Positions 36,085 through 48,220 of a stretch of 64,000 nt of DNA are shown one piece after another (the stretch's first letter is position 1; every line of letters begins with the position of its first letter). The notes below the pieces were generated by a model. That model did not search any database. It was not told where the DNA came from and worked only from the letters and a program-made list of their open reading frames with translations. Made by a program: the position numbers and the translations under genes. The DNA is from Phaseolus vulgaris (Eukaryota > Streptophyta > Magnoliopsida > Fabales > Fabaceae): contig NC_023751.2 in assembly GCF_000499845.2 (NCBI RefSeq), positions 6,306,211-6,370,210 on the forward strand. Direction: 5' to 3'.

Positions 36085-36496
36085 GTAAGTTCTCCTTCTT
36101 CATCTTCACCGCCTGCTATATGCGATTCATTTCGTTTTTCTATCAAGCTTCAATTGGATAGGATATGCATTGTTAGGAAAGGATTATCCTTCGGATTTTT
36201 TTTTTCTTTTCTATACATCACAAATAAGTCAATCTTGTGTTGCTGCTGTCTGTGATCTTATGATGTATCCAATTTTTGATCCTTCTCACTGCATATTTTC
36301 AATTCTTTTAATCTCTGCTCTCCTCTAAAACTAGAACAATCCCCATGGATGTAACATATTGTATTGATACTGTTGCTATTTCTATTTCCGGATGCATTTT
36401 TTTCAGGGTTTTCTGTTATTGGTAAAAAAAATTCCTGGTCAATGGATTGCGCCCCGCTGTAATTAGTTTACTTATGTGTTTTATGATTTATTGTAG
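36085..36496 (+). promoter_or_regulatory. Leader intron of the DUF547/DEP gene
   Basis: A consensus donor (GACC/GTAAGT) at 36085 and acceptor (ATTGTAG/GG) ending at 36496 bracket a T-rich stretch 51 bp before the start codon. This suggests a spliced 5' UTR with its first exon roughly at 35900-36084. Inferred from consensus alone. Confidence 0.55.
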
Positions 36497-36547
36497 GGCT
36501 ATTTGTTGGAGTGTGGCGTATTGTATGAACTCTAGCTTGCTTTCACC

Positions 36548-39500
36548 ATGGAACATCTACAGTCAGAGGAGACGACTGGAGTGAATTCTCAAGCTGTTGA
36601 GAACTTGCGGGTGGGTGATTTGGTAACTGATCAGGAGAAACAGTCAAAGGAGGCTGAAGCTCAGAATATTGGTCATGATGGTCCCGAGTTTGATGATATA
36701 TCAGATGCGGCAGATGTAAGGTCTAAGAGGAACGATGAGAGCAGGGATTTGCAATCTCGAACTCAACTCGAAAACTTAGAAACCAAATCTGAAACTGAAA
36801 TTATTACTGATAGGCAAGAGGATTCTGGTGATAAGACGAGTGCTGGTGGAGATTTGGAGTCCAGAAACCAAGAAACAAATCTAGATGGTAATTCTGGACA
36901 GACTGACTTGGCTAATGAAGTGGATGATAGGGAATCAACGCAGGTGTTTGATAAGTCGGATGAAATTCCAAGCGAGGACCCCAATTTGGAGCCTGTATTT
37001 GATGGAACAGAGGTTCCAGGGATGGAGGCTAACCGCAGTATGTCTGGCCGTAGGTACGATGCAGATCAGGACTCCCCAGGAGTGGTTGAGAAGGCTGTGG
37101 CTCTTAAGAATTTTGTTAAGGAGAAGAGTGCGGTGGCTGTCTCCACCATGATGCGTCGCCTTTCTGGAAAAAGAGACGAAGGTGCTGTGGATAATGTTGA
37201 CGATGAAGGTAAGGATGTATCAGATATTAGAAAAGTTGGTGAAAACAAAGTGGCGTCTGAGAAGGCAGCGGAGAAATTTGACTGGAATCCCTTAAATTAC
37301 ATCAAGAAGTCATCCGATGCTGGTGTGGAAAACAAAACTGAGCAGATAGACTCAATAGTCATGAAAGGAAGGATTATACTATACACGAAACTAGGGTGCC
37401 AAGAATCTAACGAGATTAGGCTGTTTTTGCGTTTGAAAAGGCTTAGATATGTCGAAATCAACATCGATGTGTTCCCTAGTAGAAAGAAGGAGCTGGAGAG
37501 GATTTCTGGATCTACTTCTGTACCTAAGGTTTTCTTCAATGAAATACTTATTGGAGGCTCGAGTGAGTTGAAGGTTCTAGATGAGTCTGGCAAGCTTGAT
37601 GAGAAGGTTGACTTTCTTATTACTGAAGAACCATTATCTGAGGCCCCATCGCCACCTCTCTCTGGAGAGGATGATGTGCCCAATAGTGGCCTACCTGATG
37701 AAATGGCAATTGTTGTCCGCAAAATGAAAGAATCCATAGCTGTGAAGGACCGCTTACATAAAGTGCGCAGGTTCACTAACTGTTTTCTTGGCTCAGAAGC
37801 TATCGACTTCTTATCAGAAGATCAATATTTGGAAAGGCCAGAGGTAAGCTTGGTCTTAAGCCTGATGCGTGGGTCTATTGCCCGTACACAACCCATCTAT
37901 GACTCTTCATATTGTATGCAGTTATTTATTGCATAGTATTTAATCTTGCTATATTTTCAATCACATACTCAAACAAATCGTTCACCGAATTGCTAGCTTC
38001 ATACTGTCATTGCTATCTTCTAATTCTTCTCCGGTGGTATAGGCTGTTGAGTTTGCACGAAAGCTTGCCGACAAACACTTCTTTCGACACGTTACTGAGT
38101 TAGTCCAGTACTCTATTTGATGTTTCCACTTTCCAATGTTTTAACTATGTTTTGTCAGTTAGCAAATTTGATAATCCTTCATGGGTTTCAATGGTTTTTG
38201 TTTTGCTTTAGTGAAAATCTATTTGAGGATGGAAACCATCTGTATCGGTTTTTGGATGATGACCCCATTGTGGTGTCACAATGTCACAACATTCCTAGAG
38301 GCATAAGTACCTTGAAGCCCAAGCCTTTAGCGGAAATTGCGTCAAGACTAAGGTTTCTGTCCCGTGCAATATTTGAAGCCTATGCTTATGAAGATGGACG
38401 TCGTGTTGATTATACAAGTATTCATGCGAGTGAAGAGTTCGCGAGGTTTATTTGACGTTTTCTGTCTTTTGCCTTGCGTGGTAGAACTGACATTTGCCCT
38501 TCAATGTTGATAATGCATTGATTGATTTTACAATTATCGTTTTAGGTATCTGAGAATCGTGGAAGAGCTCCAGAGAGTGGAAATATCGGATTCTTCTAGA
38601 GAAGAGAAGCTTGCGTTCTTTATTAATCTTTATAATATGATGGCAATCCATGCAATCTTAGTGTTGGGCCATCCAGATGGAGCTCTGGAAAGAAGGAAAT
38701 TATTTGGAGAGTTCAAATATGTTATTGGCGGGTCCACGTACTCACTTTCAGCTATTCAAAATGGCATTTTGCGGGGAAACCAACGGCCACCATATAACCT
38801 TAAGAAGCCATTTGGGGCAAAAGATAAACGCTCGACGGTAAGCTTTAATACCTGTATTAGTAAGTTACTGATAACAATTTAAATATTTATTTTGCTATTA
38901 ATAAATTATTTTTTAGTTATATGTTAAGACTATTGTGCTGTTTGGTACATATGCTTTCACCGTGAAATTACTAGAATAAAATGCTTACTTAGTTGGTGAA
39001 ATTTGTCAGGTGGCACTTCCTTACCCTGAGCCTCTTATTCATTTTGCTTTGGTATATGGTACCCGATCTGGGCCTGCACTTCGCTGCTACTCTCCTGGAA
39101 AGATTGATGAAGAGTTATTGGACGCAGCCCGTAATTTTTTAAGAAATGGAGGCGTTGTAATTGATTCGAGTGCGAAGGCTGTAAATGCTAGTAAGATCCT
39201 CAAATGGTACGTTCTTTCAACCGAGGGTTTTGAATATCATTGATGTGATTTTTGGTAAATTTAAGCAAAGACTGCTCATCGAATATTTTGTATGTACACT
39301 ACATATTTTCTCTTGGGGAAAAAGCAAATCTTTCAAACTCCTTAGCTCAATGGTACGAAAAAAAGGTATTTTAAGCTTTAATTTTGTTAGTTGGGCTAGC
39401 GGCTAATTTCACATGTACTTATAAAATGCATGAAGGATCTGGCAGAAATGCAAACGAACTATATAATGGTGAAAATCCATTCTGATGTTTAATATTATTT

Positions 39501-39800
39501 TGTATGTAGAAATTAAATATGTGCACGCGTTTACATATTTAACTTCTAAATCAATGAAAAAAATATGATAGTGAACAGTGCTAAAATTAGTTGCTTATTT
39601 TGGTGATATTCAAATCTGAAAATAGTTGGTCCTTGTTCATTCTCAGGTACAGTATAGATTTTGGCAAGAACGAGGTAGAGGTGATAAAGCATGTTTCAAA
39701 CTACTTAGATCCAGCTGAGTCTGAAGTATTGTTGGACCTACTTGCTACTTCCGAGTTGAAGGTGACATATCAGCATTATGACTGGGGTTTGAACTGCTAG
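36548..39800 (+). CDS. Glutaredoxin-like / DEP / DUF547 protein
   Basis: Coding exons are 36548-37843, 38043-38098, 38212-38445, 38546-38837, 39010-39206 and 39647-39800; 2,229 nt encode 742 aa. Residues 1-260 are acidic and low-complexity. A glutaredoxin-like domain spans about 272-360: RIILYTKLGCQESNEIR with a lone Cys at 284, SVPKVFF at 324-330 (cis-Pro site) and a GG pair at 336-337. A DEP domain follows at about 386-475 (FTNCFLGSEAIDFL, FEDGNHLYRFLDDD). The C-terminal part is DUF547 (EEKLAFFINLYNMMAIHA, PEPLIHFALVYGTRSGP, KILKWYSIDFG). The same domain order occurs in Arabidopsis At4g08550. Function is unknown. DEP domains often bind membranes or GPCR/Rho partners, and the glutaredoxin part lacks the second active-site Cys, so a binding role is more likely than disulfide reduction. 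The first in-frame ATG after the leader intron is used. Confidence 0.92.
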
Positions 39801-40495
39801 CATAGGCTACCAAAGTTCTGTAAATATGCCCGCATATATTTATACTGATTTCCCCTCATACAAATTGCCACCAAAGTATTCAATGTCGCATGTCAACTTT
39901 TTCTGCCCATTTCACTCGTCTATGTACACGAGGAAGACGAAATTGTGTTTACCTCCTGAATTCCTGTTCTATATGCACTGTCTTTCTAAAATTACTTGTG
40001 CTCTTTAATGTTTTATGCATGCAATTTATAATGGTTCTTACCACGTATAATCCGCGTGAACTGAAGAGCTCGAACTCGTAATGTTTCTCAGGTGGCTATT
40101 TCTTTAATGTTTGAAAATTAATGAGATGAAGCTGATGCTTAATGAGCGATTCCCAAACCGGTCCTTAGAGATTGAGTCTCGTGAGCGTGTAGTTTCTTAA
40201 ATAGTGATAAAAACTAAAGAGGTGATATTATCTGGAGATTAGATTGATATATGTAGATCTATTTACGAACTCCAAAAAATGGAAAATTTGACTTTGGAAT
40301 GGAAATTACCATATTTTATCTAATTTATTATTCTTTGTCAACCTCTTTATAACCAAGGGTTTGAAAACAGGAAATACCTAAACAAAGGACTCAACTAGTA
40401 AGAGCGTTGTTTCCCTGTCCTTATACCCTCTTCTCATTATCTAGAAAGTGGAATAGAAGAACTCAGTAATGAATTGTTGTAGTTAAAAATTCTAA
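39801..40495. other. 3' flank of the DUF547 gene
   Basis: The presumed 3' UTR is followed by intergenic DNA. Short frames at 39826-40081 have no recognisable product. Confidence 0.4.
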
Positions 40496-40499
40496 ACCC

Positions 40500-40665
40500 T
40501 AATCATGCATTTGAATTTTTTTTTATTATGTAATCGGGAAGCTAATTACAAATTTGAAAAAAAAAATTGGATTATGTAATCCAAAATATTTTTGAAAATA
40601 TGAAAATTTATGAAGGTGAAAAAAAGAATATATGGAGTTATTGGAAATTTTTCATCTTCCTAATA
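40500..40665 (-). mobile_element. Fragment of the palindrome-bearing MITE
   Basis: The reverse complement contains AACTCCATATATTCTT, TTCATAAATTTTCATATTTTC and TTTTGGATTACATAATCCAA in the same order and spacing as the left end of the MITE at 29338. The other end is missing or replaced by the pyrimidine-rich tract to its right. Confidence 0.7.
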
Positions 40666-40671
40666 ATACAA

Positions 40672-40885
40672 ACTTTACTTTCTTTCTCCATGCTCTCTTC
40701 TCTTCTCTATGCAATCTTTGTCCTCAGTTTTCTTCTCTTTCTTTCTCTCTCTCTTCTCTTCTCTATACTATTTTCTATTCTTCTGCAATCTTTTCAGTTT
40801 TCTTCTTTTTCTTTCTTTATGCTCTCTTCTCCTCTCTATTTTTCTGCTTTTTTGTTCTCAGTTTTCTTCTCATTATGGTATTTTT
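40672..40885 (+). repeat. Pyrimidine-rich tandem repeat tract
   Basis: About 210 bp of CT-rich sequence is built from imperfect repeats of a unit close to CTCTTCTCTTCTCTATGCAATC..CAGTTTTCTTCTCTTTC. It opens three overlapping Ser/Leu/Phe-rich frames, which are composition artefacts. Confidence 0.75.
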
Positions 40886-41700
40886 GTTTGTAGGTTTTCT
40901 TTATATCATAGTTCTTATATTGTCAAGACTACAAATAAAAACATTAATAATATATTATAAATCAATTTTATAATATCGAATTAAACTTAAAATCTACCTT
41001 TTATAATTAGTTTTAACTGGGAACTAGCATGTAAACATGTAAACATACAAAGGCAGGAGAGGCACTTTCTCTCTATCCATGTTGCTTAGTAGATATAAAG
41101 CATAAGGTATGAAGGCAGGGTTAGCCAATTTCCAAAACTGTGCGAGCGTTTAAAATAATAAAATTTTGCTTCTTTGATATTTGGCCAGAAGCAGAAACGG
41201 CATTACAGAATCACAAATTCACGACGGAACAAAATCAGGCGGCTGTCTAGGCAAACATCCAGCAGTGATTACCACGTTTAATTTCATATGTAAATACAAG
41301 TTTTTAAATTGCTCACACGATGTTCTGAGACGCAAGGATCCAACGATGGTTTGTACTGTATCCTACTTGGGAACCAAATATCCTTCTCACCTGTTTCCTC
41401 ATCCCATAATCACAAAAGGGATATTAAAAAGAAACTAGATTTGAGCCCTGTAAGAGTTTTAATTACTTCAAAACTGGTACAGAAGCACAAATCATGACAA
41501 AATAGTGAAATCCAACTGTGAAATAAACTTCCAATGAATGACGTTGTAGAACTGCTCCTGTATAAAAAATATTCAGCAATGTTTGGGCTGACACAGTGGC
41601 CAGATACATAACACGAACACATGCGTACTTCATGCCCTATTGTTACAACCAAAACTGGGTTTTGCAATTAAAAGCAATGAAAAATAAAAATAACACTCAG
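40886..41700. other. Intergenic DNA / distal 3' flank of the TRM9-like gene
   Basis: Less AT-rich between 41170 and 41660, but no frame resembles a known protein. It could include an extended 3' UTR of the minus-strand methyltransferase gene. Confidence 0.35.
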
Positions 41701-41957
41701 GCTTTCTTGAAGAATGCAGCCTGATCTGGATGATAATGGCCAGAGAATAATTCTTTTCAAGTTTTGCAGCTGTCCATTTTTTATTTATATTAATTTGAAT
41801 ACCAGACAAAGTTAACTTGCAAGATAAATTTTGTAAAAGTTGTCATACAACACTCTGGCCTGCTATACTCACTCAAGGATAATAAGCTGGACAGATGCTT
41901 AAAGGGGATAGCAGCCTAGTCTTGTTCCTTGACATATCAACCAGGTTTCTTTCTTGG

Positions 41958-44053
41958 TCATGCTGTTTTCTCTAGAATAATACACCAGTTGGATTTATCA
42001 AAAAACTGATCAACAATTCTAGCATTGTTTATTCCAGTTGTCAAACTGCAAAAGGATGTGAAAATAAGTTAGAAATGGGGACTAGAGCATCCTGCATATA
42101 ATCATGTCAAACATCTAGAACATAGTTCTGAATTATACTCTTTCAATTTTGAAACATGAGTGGCAAGAGACCAACAGGCACCAAGGCCATCATAAATTTG
42201 TCATACACCTAAAGTTCCAGTTGATTGATCAAAGCAGCAGGGAAGATAAATGATGGCATGACACTACTCACTTCAATCCCATATTTGTTACTCTTAAACA
42301 CCATTCATTGCAATTTTTCTAAAAAAAACTTTTATCTTTACCTTACCTTTTCCTCAGACAAATAGCAACTCAAACTTTATGATAGAGGGAAAGCAAAATT
42401 ACGATTTGACAACAAGCTAACGCTGAAGCAGCAATTTTAAGTTCAAAATTGAACCTTAAACAGATTTTACCGAGTGCAACGTCTCCATCTCTTCCTACTT
42501 TGCTTATATAATCCATATTTCTAGATTCAGATGTAAATCTAATCATAGCACAATTGACATCCAAGATTAAGTTCACCAAACATGAAGCCTGATGGTAGTA
42601 ACTTTAGCGGAAGAATAAAGGAAAACATAAATTTAAACCATGCTTTGTTACCTTTCAAGTTCGCCTTCACTAAAAACATGATAATATCGATTATACACCA
42701 CAGCACCTTTTCTGTCATCTTTAGTTGCCAGACCAGCAGCAAGAGCATGAGCAGAAGCACCACTGATTTCAGCACGATGATAAGGTAAATGCCAGGGAAC
42801 AAAGTATTCCTGTTGATTCTTTATATGTTTTTCTTCCTCCAAATCTCTGTAGACATTTGTCTCACTGCAAACTTTTATGTTCTCACCAGTGCTACTCTCC
42901 TCACTTTCAGGAATACTTTCTAATGGCAAGGGTGAGGGTGTCCGAGCACGAGGACTACCTGGTCCTACCCACTCTTCAACATACTTTTCAGGCAGCGGAG
43001 TCCATTTGGTAATTAGTGTCGTATCCTCTTGCTCTACAGCCCAAACTGTAATCAGAACATGGCCACCCTTTTTAACCACTCTGACCAATTCTTCTATTGC
43101 TTTTCTCCTTCTATTTTCAGTGCTTAAGTGATGTAACACTGCTATTGATATAGCCGCATCACCAAATCCAGTTCTGTAAGGAAGATTCACAGCATCTGCT
43201 ACCAAAACTTCATGCCCTCTATCCGAGCAGATTTTAATCAGGGATGGACTTATATCACATCCTATGAAAGAGCAATCCTGATTCAAACCCAGGTATTTCC
43301 CATTCCCGCATCCCGCATCAAGGAGAAGAGATCCCAAAGGCAAAGATGACAAAAATGATGAAACCTTCGGCCACTTGGCGAACCGAGTGGCACTGAAATG
43401 CGGAGCAATAGCATCATATACATGATGAACAAACTTCTTTTCTATTTCAGGGGTGGATTGTACACTCATAGATGAAATAGTACCGTTCCCACTGGCTGAC
43501 ACGGAATCTGCAATTGAGGGTTCCTTACTGGGGGCAAGAGTGCACAAACTAGAATCCACTTTAGAATTGATTTGTTTCATTGAACTAAGTGCTAAATGAC
43601 AAACAAAATCACCAACTACACTGGTCAAACCAAGGGCTTCTCTATGTGGATTGAGGAATCTACTTGTTTTTAGAACACTATGAATCATTAACCAGTCAGT
43701 GTGGCAGAGAGCACCTGCGCAAAAAGCGATTTTTTTGCAAATGATGTCTTTAATTTTTTGTATAAAATCTATAACCCAATAGTGATTCATTCATATTCAT
43801 ATACAAATAAAAACAAAACAAAACCAAAATATGCAAACTTGTAATAATATAACCAAATGAAAAAATGTGAGAAAAGTTAGGTCAGATCATCAAAAAAACT
43901 AGAAGGAAAGCGGGGCTTAAAACTCCAAACTTGGAGGCAAAAAATTGCTTACCAATTAACAGAAGGGCTTCTGAATAGAGAAGAAAAGTGATTAAAGCTT
44001 TTCATAAATGCGGAAAAAACGAGAGATGAAGAGAATCCTGAAGTGACGAACAT
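41958..44053 (-). CDS. TRM9: TRM9/ALKBH8-type tRNA wobble-uridine methyltransferase
   Basis: An S-adenosylmethionine-dependent methyltransferase expected to methylate 5-carboxymethyluridine at the wobble position of certain tRNAs, with a Trm112 partner. The certain part is exon 43677-42652 plus last exon 42045-41958. Conserved motifs are TPEIEKKFVHHVYDAIAPHF, LLDAGCGNGKYLGLN (SAM motif I), FIGCDIS, DAAISIAVLHHLST and the C-terminal VYNRYYHVFSEGELE joined across the intron to INNARIVDQFFDKSNWCIIL. Start is ambiguous. With a first exon 44053-43953 and acceptor TTCATAG at 43678, the product is 404 aa and begins with a Ser/Phe-rich, transit-like segment. With the better acceptor GCGCAG (exon from 43714), the upstream ATG becomes a 39-codon uORF and translation would start at 43688 (374 aa). 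A further in-frame ATG lies at 43580, close to the conserved core. Confidence 0.9.
43696..44053 (-). promoter_or_regulatory. Candidate uORF in the TRM9-like leader
   Basis: If the intron 43952-43715 is removed, ATG at 44053 opens a 39-codon frame ending at TGA 43698-43696, 7 nt before the ATG at 43688. Its product starts MFVTSGFSSSLVFSAF and is hydrophobic and Ser-rich. The same ATG would instead supply the N terminus of the enzyme if the acceptor 37 nt further on is used. Confidence 0.5.
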
Positions 44054-44099
44054 CGTCGGTGGTTGATGCTTGTTTTGAGTGAATGGTGGCTGAGACCCG

Positions 44100-46225
44100 A
44101 CAACACACTCCAAAACCCGGTTTGACAAACTTGGTCGGGTCTAAGGAATATAAGTCCATTGTTCTTTGCTTAAATCTTAAGAAAAATTACTTTTATTTAA
44201 TAATTATTTTGAAATTTTATAACATATCTTTTTAAAATTAGTTAAAACAAATATGCTTTTGATGTGATAACTTTTTAAGGTTAAGCTGTTTTCTCAAAAG
44301 TAGTTATTGAAGCCTTTTTTTAATCAATGGAGGCATTAAGAAAATGCTTTTGGATATATATTTTTAATGTTGTTGTTTTTAAGTAAACTTTATATATAAT
44401 ATACTTAATTAAGTGAATTTTAATTGTTATAATTTTTCAAATGTTCTTACCATTTTTATACGGCGTCGTTTGGTATTCTGGAATTTGTTTTTTACAATTA
44501 GCATAGGTTAGATGCAAAGTCTAGGAGAAAGAGGATAAACAAAATTTTGAATATTTAGCCTTTCTTTGTTGGTGTTGAAAAATCATTTTTCATACTTTCA
44601 ATAAAATACACATATTATTAATATAAAATTATGATTTATGATTAATTTAGCACAAGTCTCAAATACATTCAACACTTCAAAATTAATTTAATTAAAAGTC
44701 AAATTTATTTAACTTTAAAACAAGAGAACCCTCGTTCATGACTACATTTTATTGATGGCTGGTTCACTTGATTTGCCTTAGGTATGTTTATTAGGAAACT
44801 AATAATTATAATATTTTTCTATCTTAATTTTTAGTGGGAATATATACAAATCCATTAATTTGTAATATGAATTTTTTAATATATAACCTTTTTTTTTAGT
44901 TTTGTTTAACTTATGAGCTTATCATTGTTGGGAATTAACAGTATAAAAGTTGACGGCAGATTAAAATGTTTTACTGTATTTGCTTTTTGAAATATATTTT
45001 TATCTAATTTTTTTTATTAAAAATGGTACTAGCAGCTTAATTTGATTATTTTTCCTCAAAATTTTACTTGAGTAAACATAAAAATATTTAGTTTAGTTTG
45101 ATTTTTATTTAATATAAAATTAAAACCACATTACACTAACATGTTGCAATTCAAATTAAATTAGTTTTTTTCATTTTTAGAATAGAATTACTAAATATTT
45201 TCTTTAAAAACTATTAACTATTTTATAACAAAAACTATCAAATAAAAAAAATGAATAATTTTGTATAATTATTATCATATTTATAATGTCAACTTTCTCT
45301 TATATTCGTAAATAAATTACATGATATTATATATTTTTAAATAAATTACATGTTAAAAATTACAATACAAATTTATTATTATATTTTTTTAAATATAATA
45401 TATTATAAAGATACACTCATATGTATATTAATTATTAACTAACTCTAAACTTATAACATTTAAATAATGTAAACGATTTAGTTCAATTATTAAATCAAAG
45501 CAATCGGTTAAAAAAATAATTAATTTTAAAAAATCAATTTTCAATTACTTTTTCTATTTTTAACACCTACTTTTATAGAAAACACATTGAAGGGTGAATA
45601 ATGTTAAGAGAAAATTATAAAAAGTTATAATATGATAAATAATATAACAAAGATGAAGAAATAACGTGGCATATATATTTATTATAGAAATTGAGATGTA
45701 AAAAATATAAAGTTTCAGCTTACCAATTTAGGAACTAATCAATAATTTATAGGATTAACATATTTTTCGTCAATTTAGGAATAAATATAAAATTTATAAG
45801 ATTAAATATGGTTTTTTCCTATACTTTCATGACATCATAGTCTAAATTTGATATTTATAAAAATAAAATTATTAAAATTGATCTTTATTAAATTTTTTTA
45901 CGTGATAAACAATTTTTAATGTGAACTAAATATTACTATGAAACTGTTCACATTGTTTGTTTCATAAAAGAAATATAAAAAAATTATTCAAATAGTTTCT
46001 TTACCATGAATACTAAAAATCTAAAGTTTGGATTAAAAAAATGAATTTCTTATTATAATAGGAAAACGAACAAATATATTTAATCTAAATTTATATTATT
46101 TAATTTTGGTAGTATAGGTATTAAGTTTCCAGTATAATAATAACAAACTAGTAATTAGAATATCTAAATTAACCAACATATAATTAATTTATGACCTATG
46201 ATACTTTTTTTTTATTATATAAAAC
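44100..46225. other. AT-rich intergenic DNA
   Basis: The promoter of the TRM9-like gene should lie in the first few hundred bases. The remainder is AT-rich without supported genes or bounded repeats. Confidence 0.45.
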
Positions 46226-46229
46226 TTAC

Positions 46230-46730
46230 ATGTTAGGCATCATTACGCTACTTGACATCTGAGCTAAGCTCACACTTCAAGTAACAACAATTATTTGTCA
46301 TCAAATGAAAAAAATATTATTAAAAAAAAGAAAAAAAATACAAAAACATGGAGACTAAACCAAAACACATATGTTAACAAAAACGATACATAGGTAGACT
46401 ATACTTATTAATAAATAATTTTAAGAAGAGACTAGATGGAAGTCTATTATACCAATGAAAGGATTCTCTATGAATAAATCCTAAATTAGCCAACTTATCA
46501 ACACACGTATTTTCTTCACGAAAAATATGAGTAACCTTAAACTTGATTTTTTTAAAGTAATTAAGACAAGTATTTTATCGATTACGAAACATTCAAAGAA
46601 CATTTGTCCTAGCAGTAAACGCATCACAAACCAAGACAGAGTCACATTTCAGCCAGACATTAGTAAGATCCCACTTTTGAGTTTCCTCCAAAACATATAT
46701 AACTCCATAAATATATCCTATGATACTTTA
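46230..46730 (-). pseudogene. LINE-type RNase H fragment (copy 2)
   Basis: The minus strand encodes YVLEETQKWDLTNVWLKCDS, then VLVCDAFTARTNVL, stop codons, and KVTHIFREENTCVDKLANLG followed by FIHRESFHWYNRLP. This is the C-terminal half of the RNase H-like domain carried by plant non-LTR retrotransposons. At least two in-frame stops interrupt it. Copy 1 at 1060-1345 is colinear with its downstream part and in the same orientation. Only this 3' region was found, as expected for 5'-truncated LINE insertions. Confidence 0.75.
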
Positions 46731-48212
46731 TTTACGGTGAAAATTATTTTATGGAAAATTTCAACTTGGATTGGAAATAAAAGTAATGTGAGAAGGGCTT
46801 AATGAACTTGTAAAAACCTCACCAGAACTATGGCGTGATGAAAATAAATCCAAGTTCCAACTATTATAATGTTAGTATACAACCAAGTTTTTAACTAACT
46901 CCCATTTTAAAATGTCAATCTTACAAATATCATTAACTTATCTTAAAAAGCTGGAACAATCCTTCTTAAACTGCTGTTTAATTGTATTTGTGATAGCCTG
47001 CAATACAATCCAAATACAAAAGAAGACAATGAATTAGTCTCAAATTGTAAGGCATAATTTAAAAATAACTAAAGTTAATATTCAATAAATAAGTGGTTAA
47101 TGAAATTAAAAAAGTTACAACTATGATTTAATTTGAGATTAAAATTTGAATGAAGAACCCAAACTATTGCACAACTTTTATATGGCAAAATAATAACATA
47201 AAACCAATTTTTAGAATCGTAATAAAAATCTTGATAGAAAAAATCTCTATAAATTAGTTTATAAATTTTTATTAATAATAAAAATAATTTTTAATCTATA
47301 AAATAATATTAATTTAGTTAATATAACAATAATAATTTTTTATTTTTAAAATTAATTTTTATTTAATAATATTTTAGTAATAATTAAATTTTATAATTTT
47401 AAGTCAAACACAAGTTAATAACAATAAGAGTCTCTAGTAATACAAAAGGCACAAAATAAAAGCACAACAAGATTTTATCAAATTTCTTTGGATAATTATT
47501 TTTCTTTTATTTCCACACAGAAAAAAGTACGTATATGAATTTTCAAAAATTACATTAAAATAAGATAACCTAAATGGTGTGTGAATTAATCCAAAATATT
47601 TGTTTAATTTAAATTTAAAATATTTACTTATTGTTTTCATTCTAGTAAGTTTTTGCATAGTCACATACCCTTATCTAAAAAAAACAGTTCATAAAAATAA
47701 CCACAAAACCTATATTGAATTAGTAAGTTTCACAAATCAACTAATGGCTTTCTCTCTGGTTTTTCTTTTATATGGTCGTAAAAACTAGTACTCTACCAAA
47801 TGTTAAGATATTAGTATTGAGACTAATATAAACAGAATACATATAGGACAATTTGTTTAAAAAAAGTGTTGTAATCATAATCATAAATAAGTGATTTGTT
47901 CACTATGTCATTTGTCTTTGGAGTCAACAAAAATATGTCTTATTCACTTATTTTAAATTTTACACAATATATGAAAAAAATGTTACATGTAGATAAACAT
48001 GAGTGTGTATTATCTAGTATAGTTCTAAATTTCATTATAACTAAACTCTACAGCAATGTTCATGTTTAAGGAAAAAAATAGGATATTCTTTAGTTTGTTA
48101 CTCTTAAGAGTCTATAATGTGTTTTCCATTACAAGGGGTTTAATGAAAATAAGGTCATTGGGCATGGATCAATGTGATGGACCGTATTCATTTTATGGGA
48201 TACTAACCCATT
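46731..48212. other. AT-rich intergenic DNA
   Basis: No gene is supported. Sequence just after the RNase H fragment (to about 46860) may be more of the same LINE. Confidence 0.4.
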
Positions 48213-48220
48213 AAATCTAA

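Noticed and set aside
37297..37776. 159-codon minus-strand frame
   Set aside because: Antisense to the glutaredoxin-like exon of the DUF547 gene; Ser-rich shadow.
40567..40973. Overlapping 108- and 113-codon plus-strand frames
   Set aside because: They read through a CT-rich tandem repeat and give only Ser/Leu/Phe stretches in every frame.
43581..43790. In-frame N-terminal extension of the methyltransferase to 43790
   Set aside because: It would translate intron sequence (Lys/Ile-rich) upstream of the acceptor GCGCAG. A spliced leader explains the region better.
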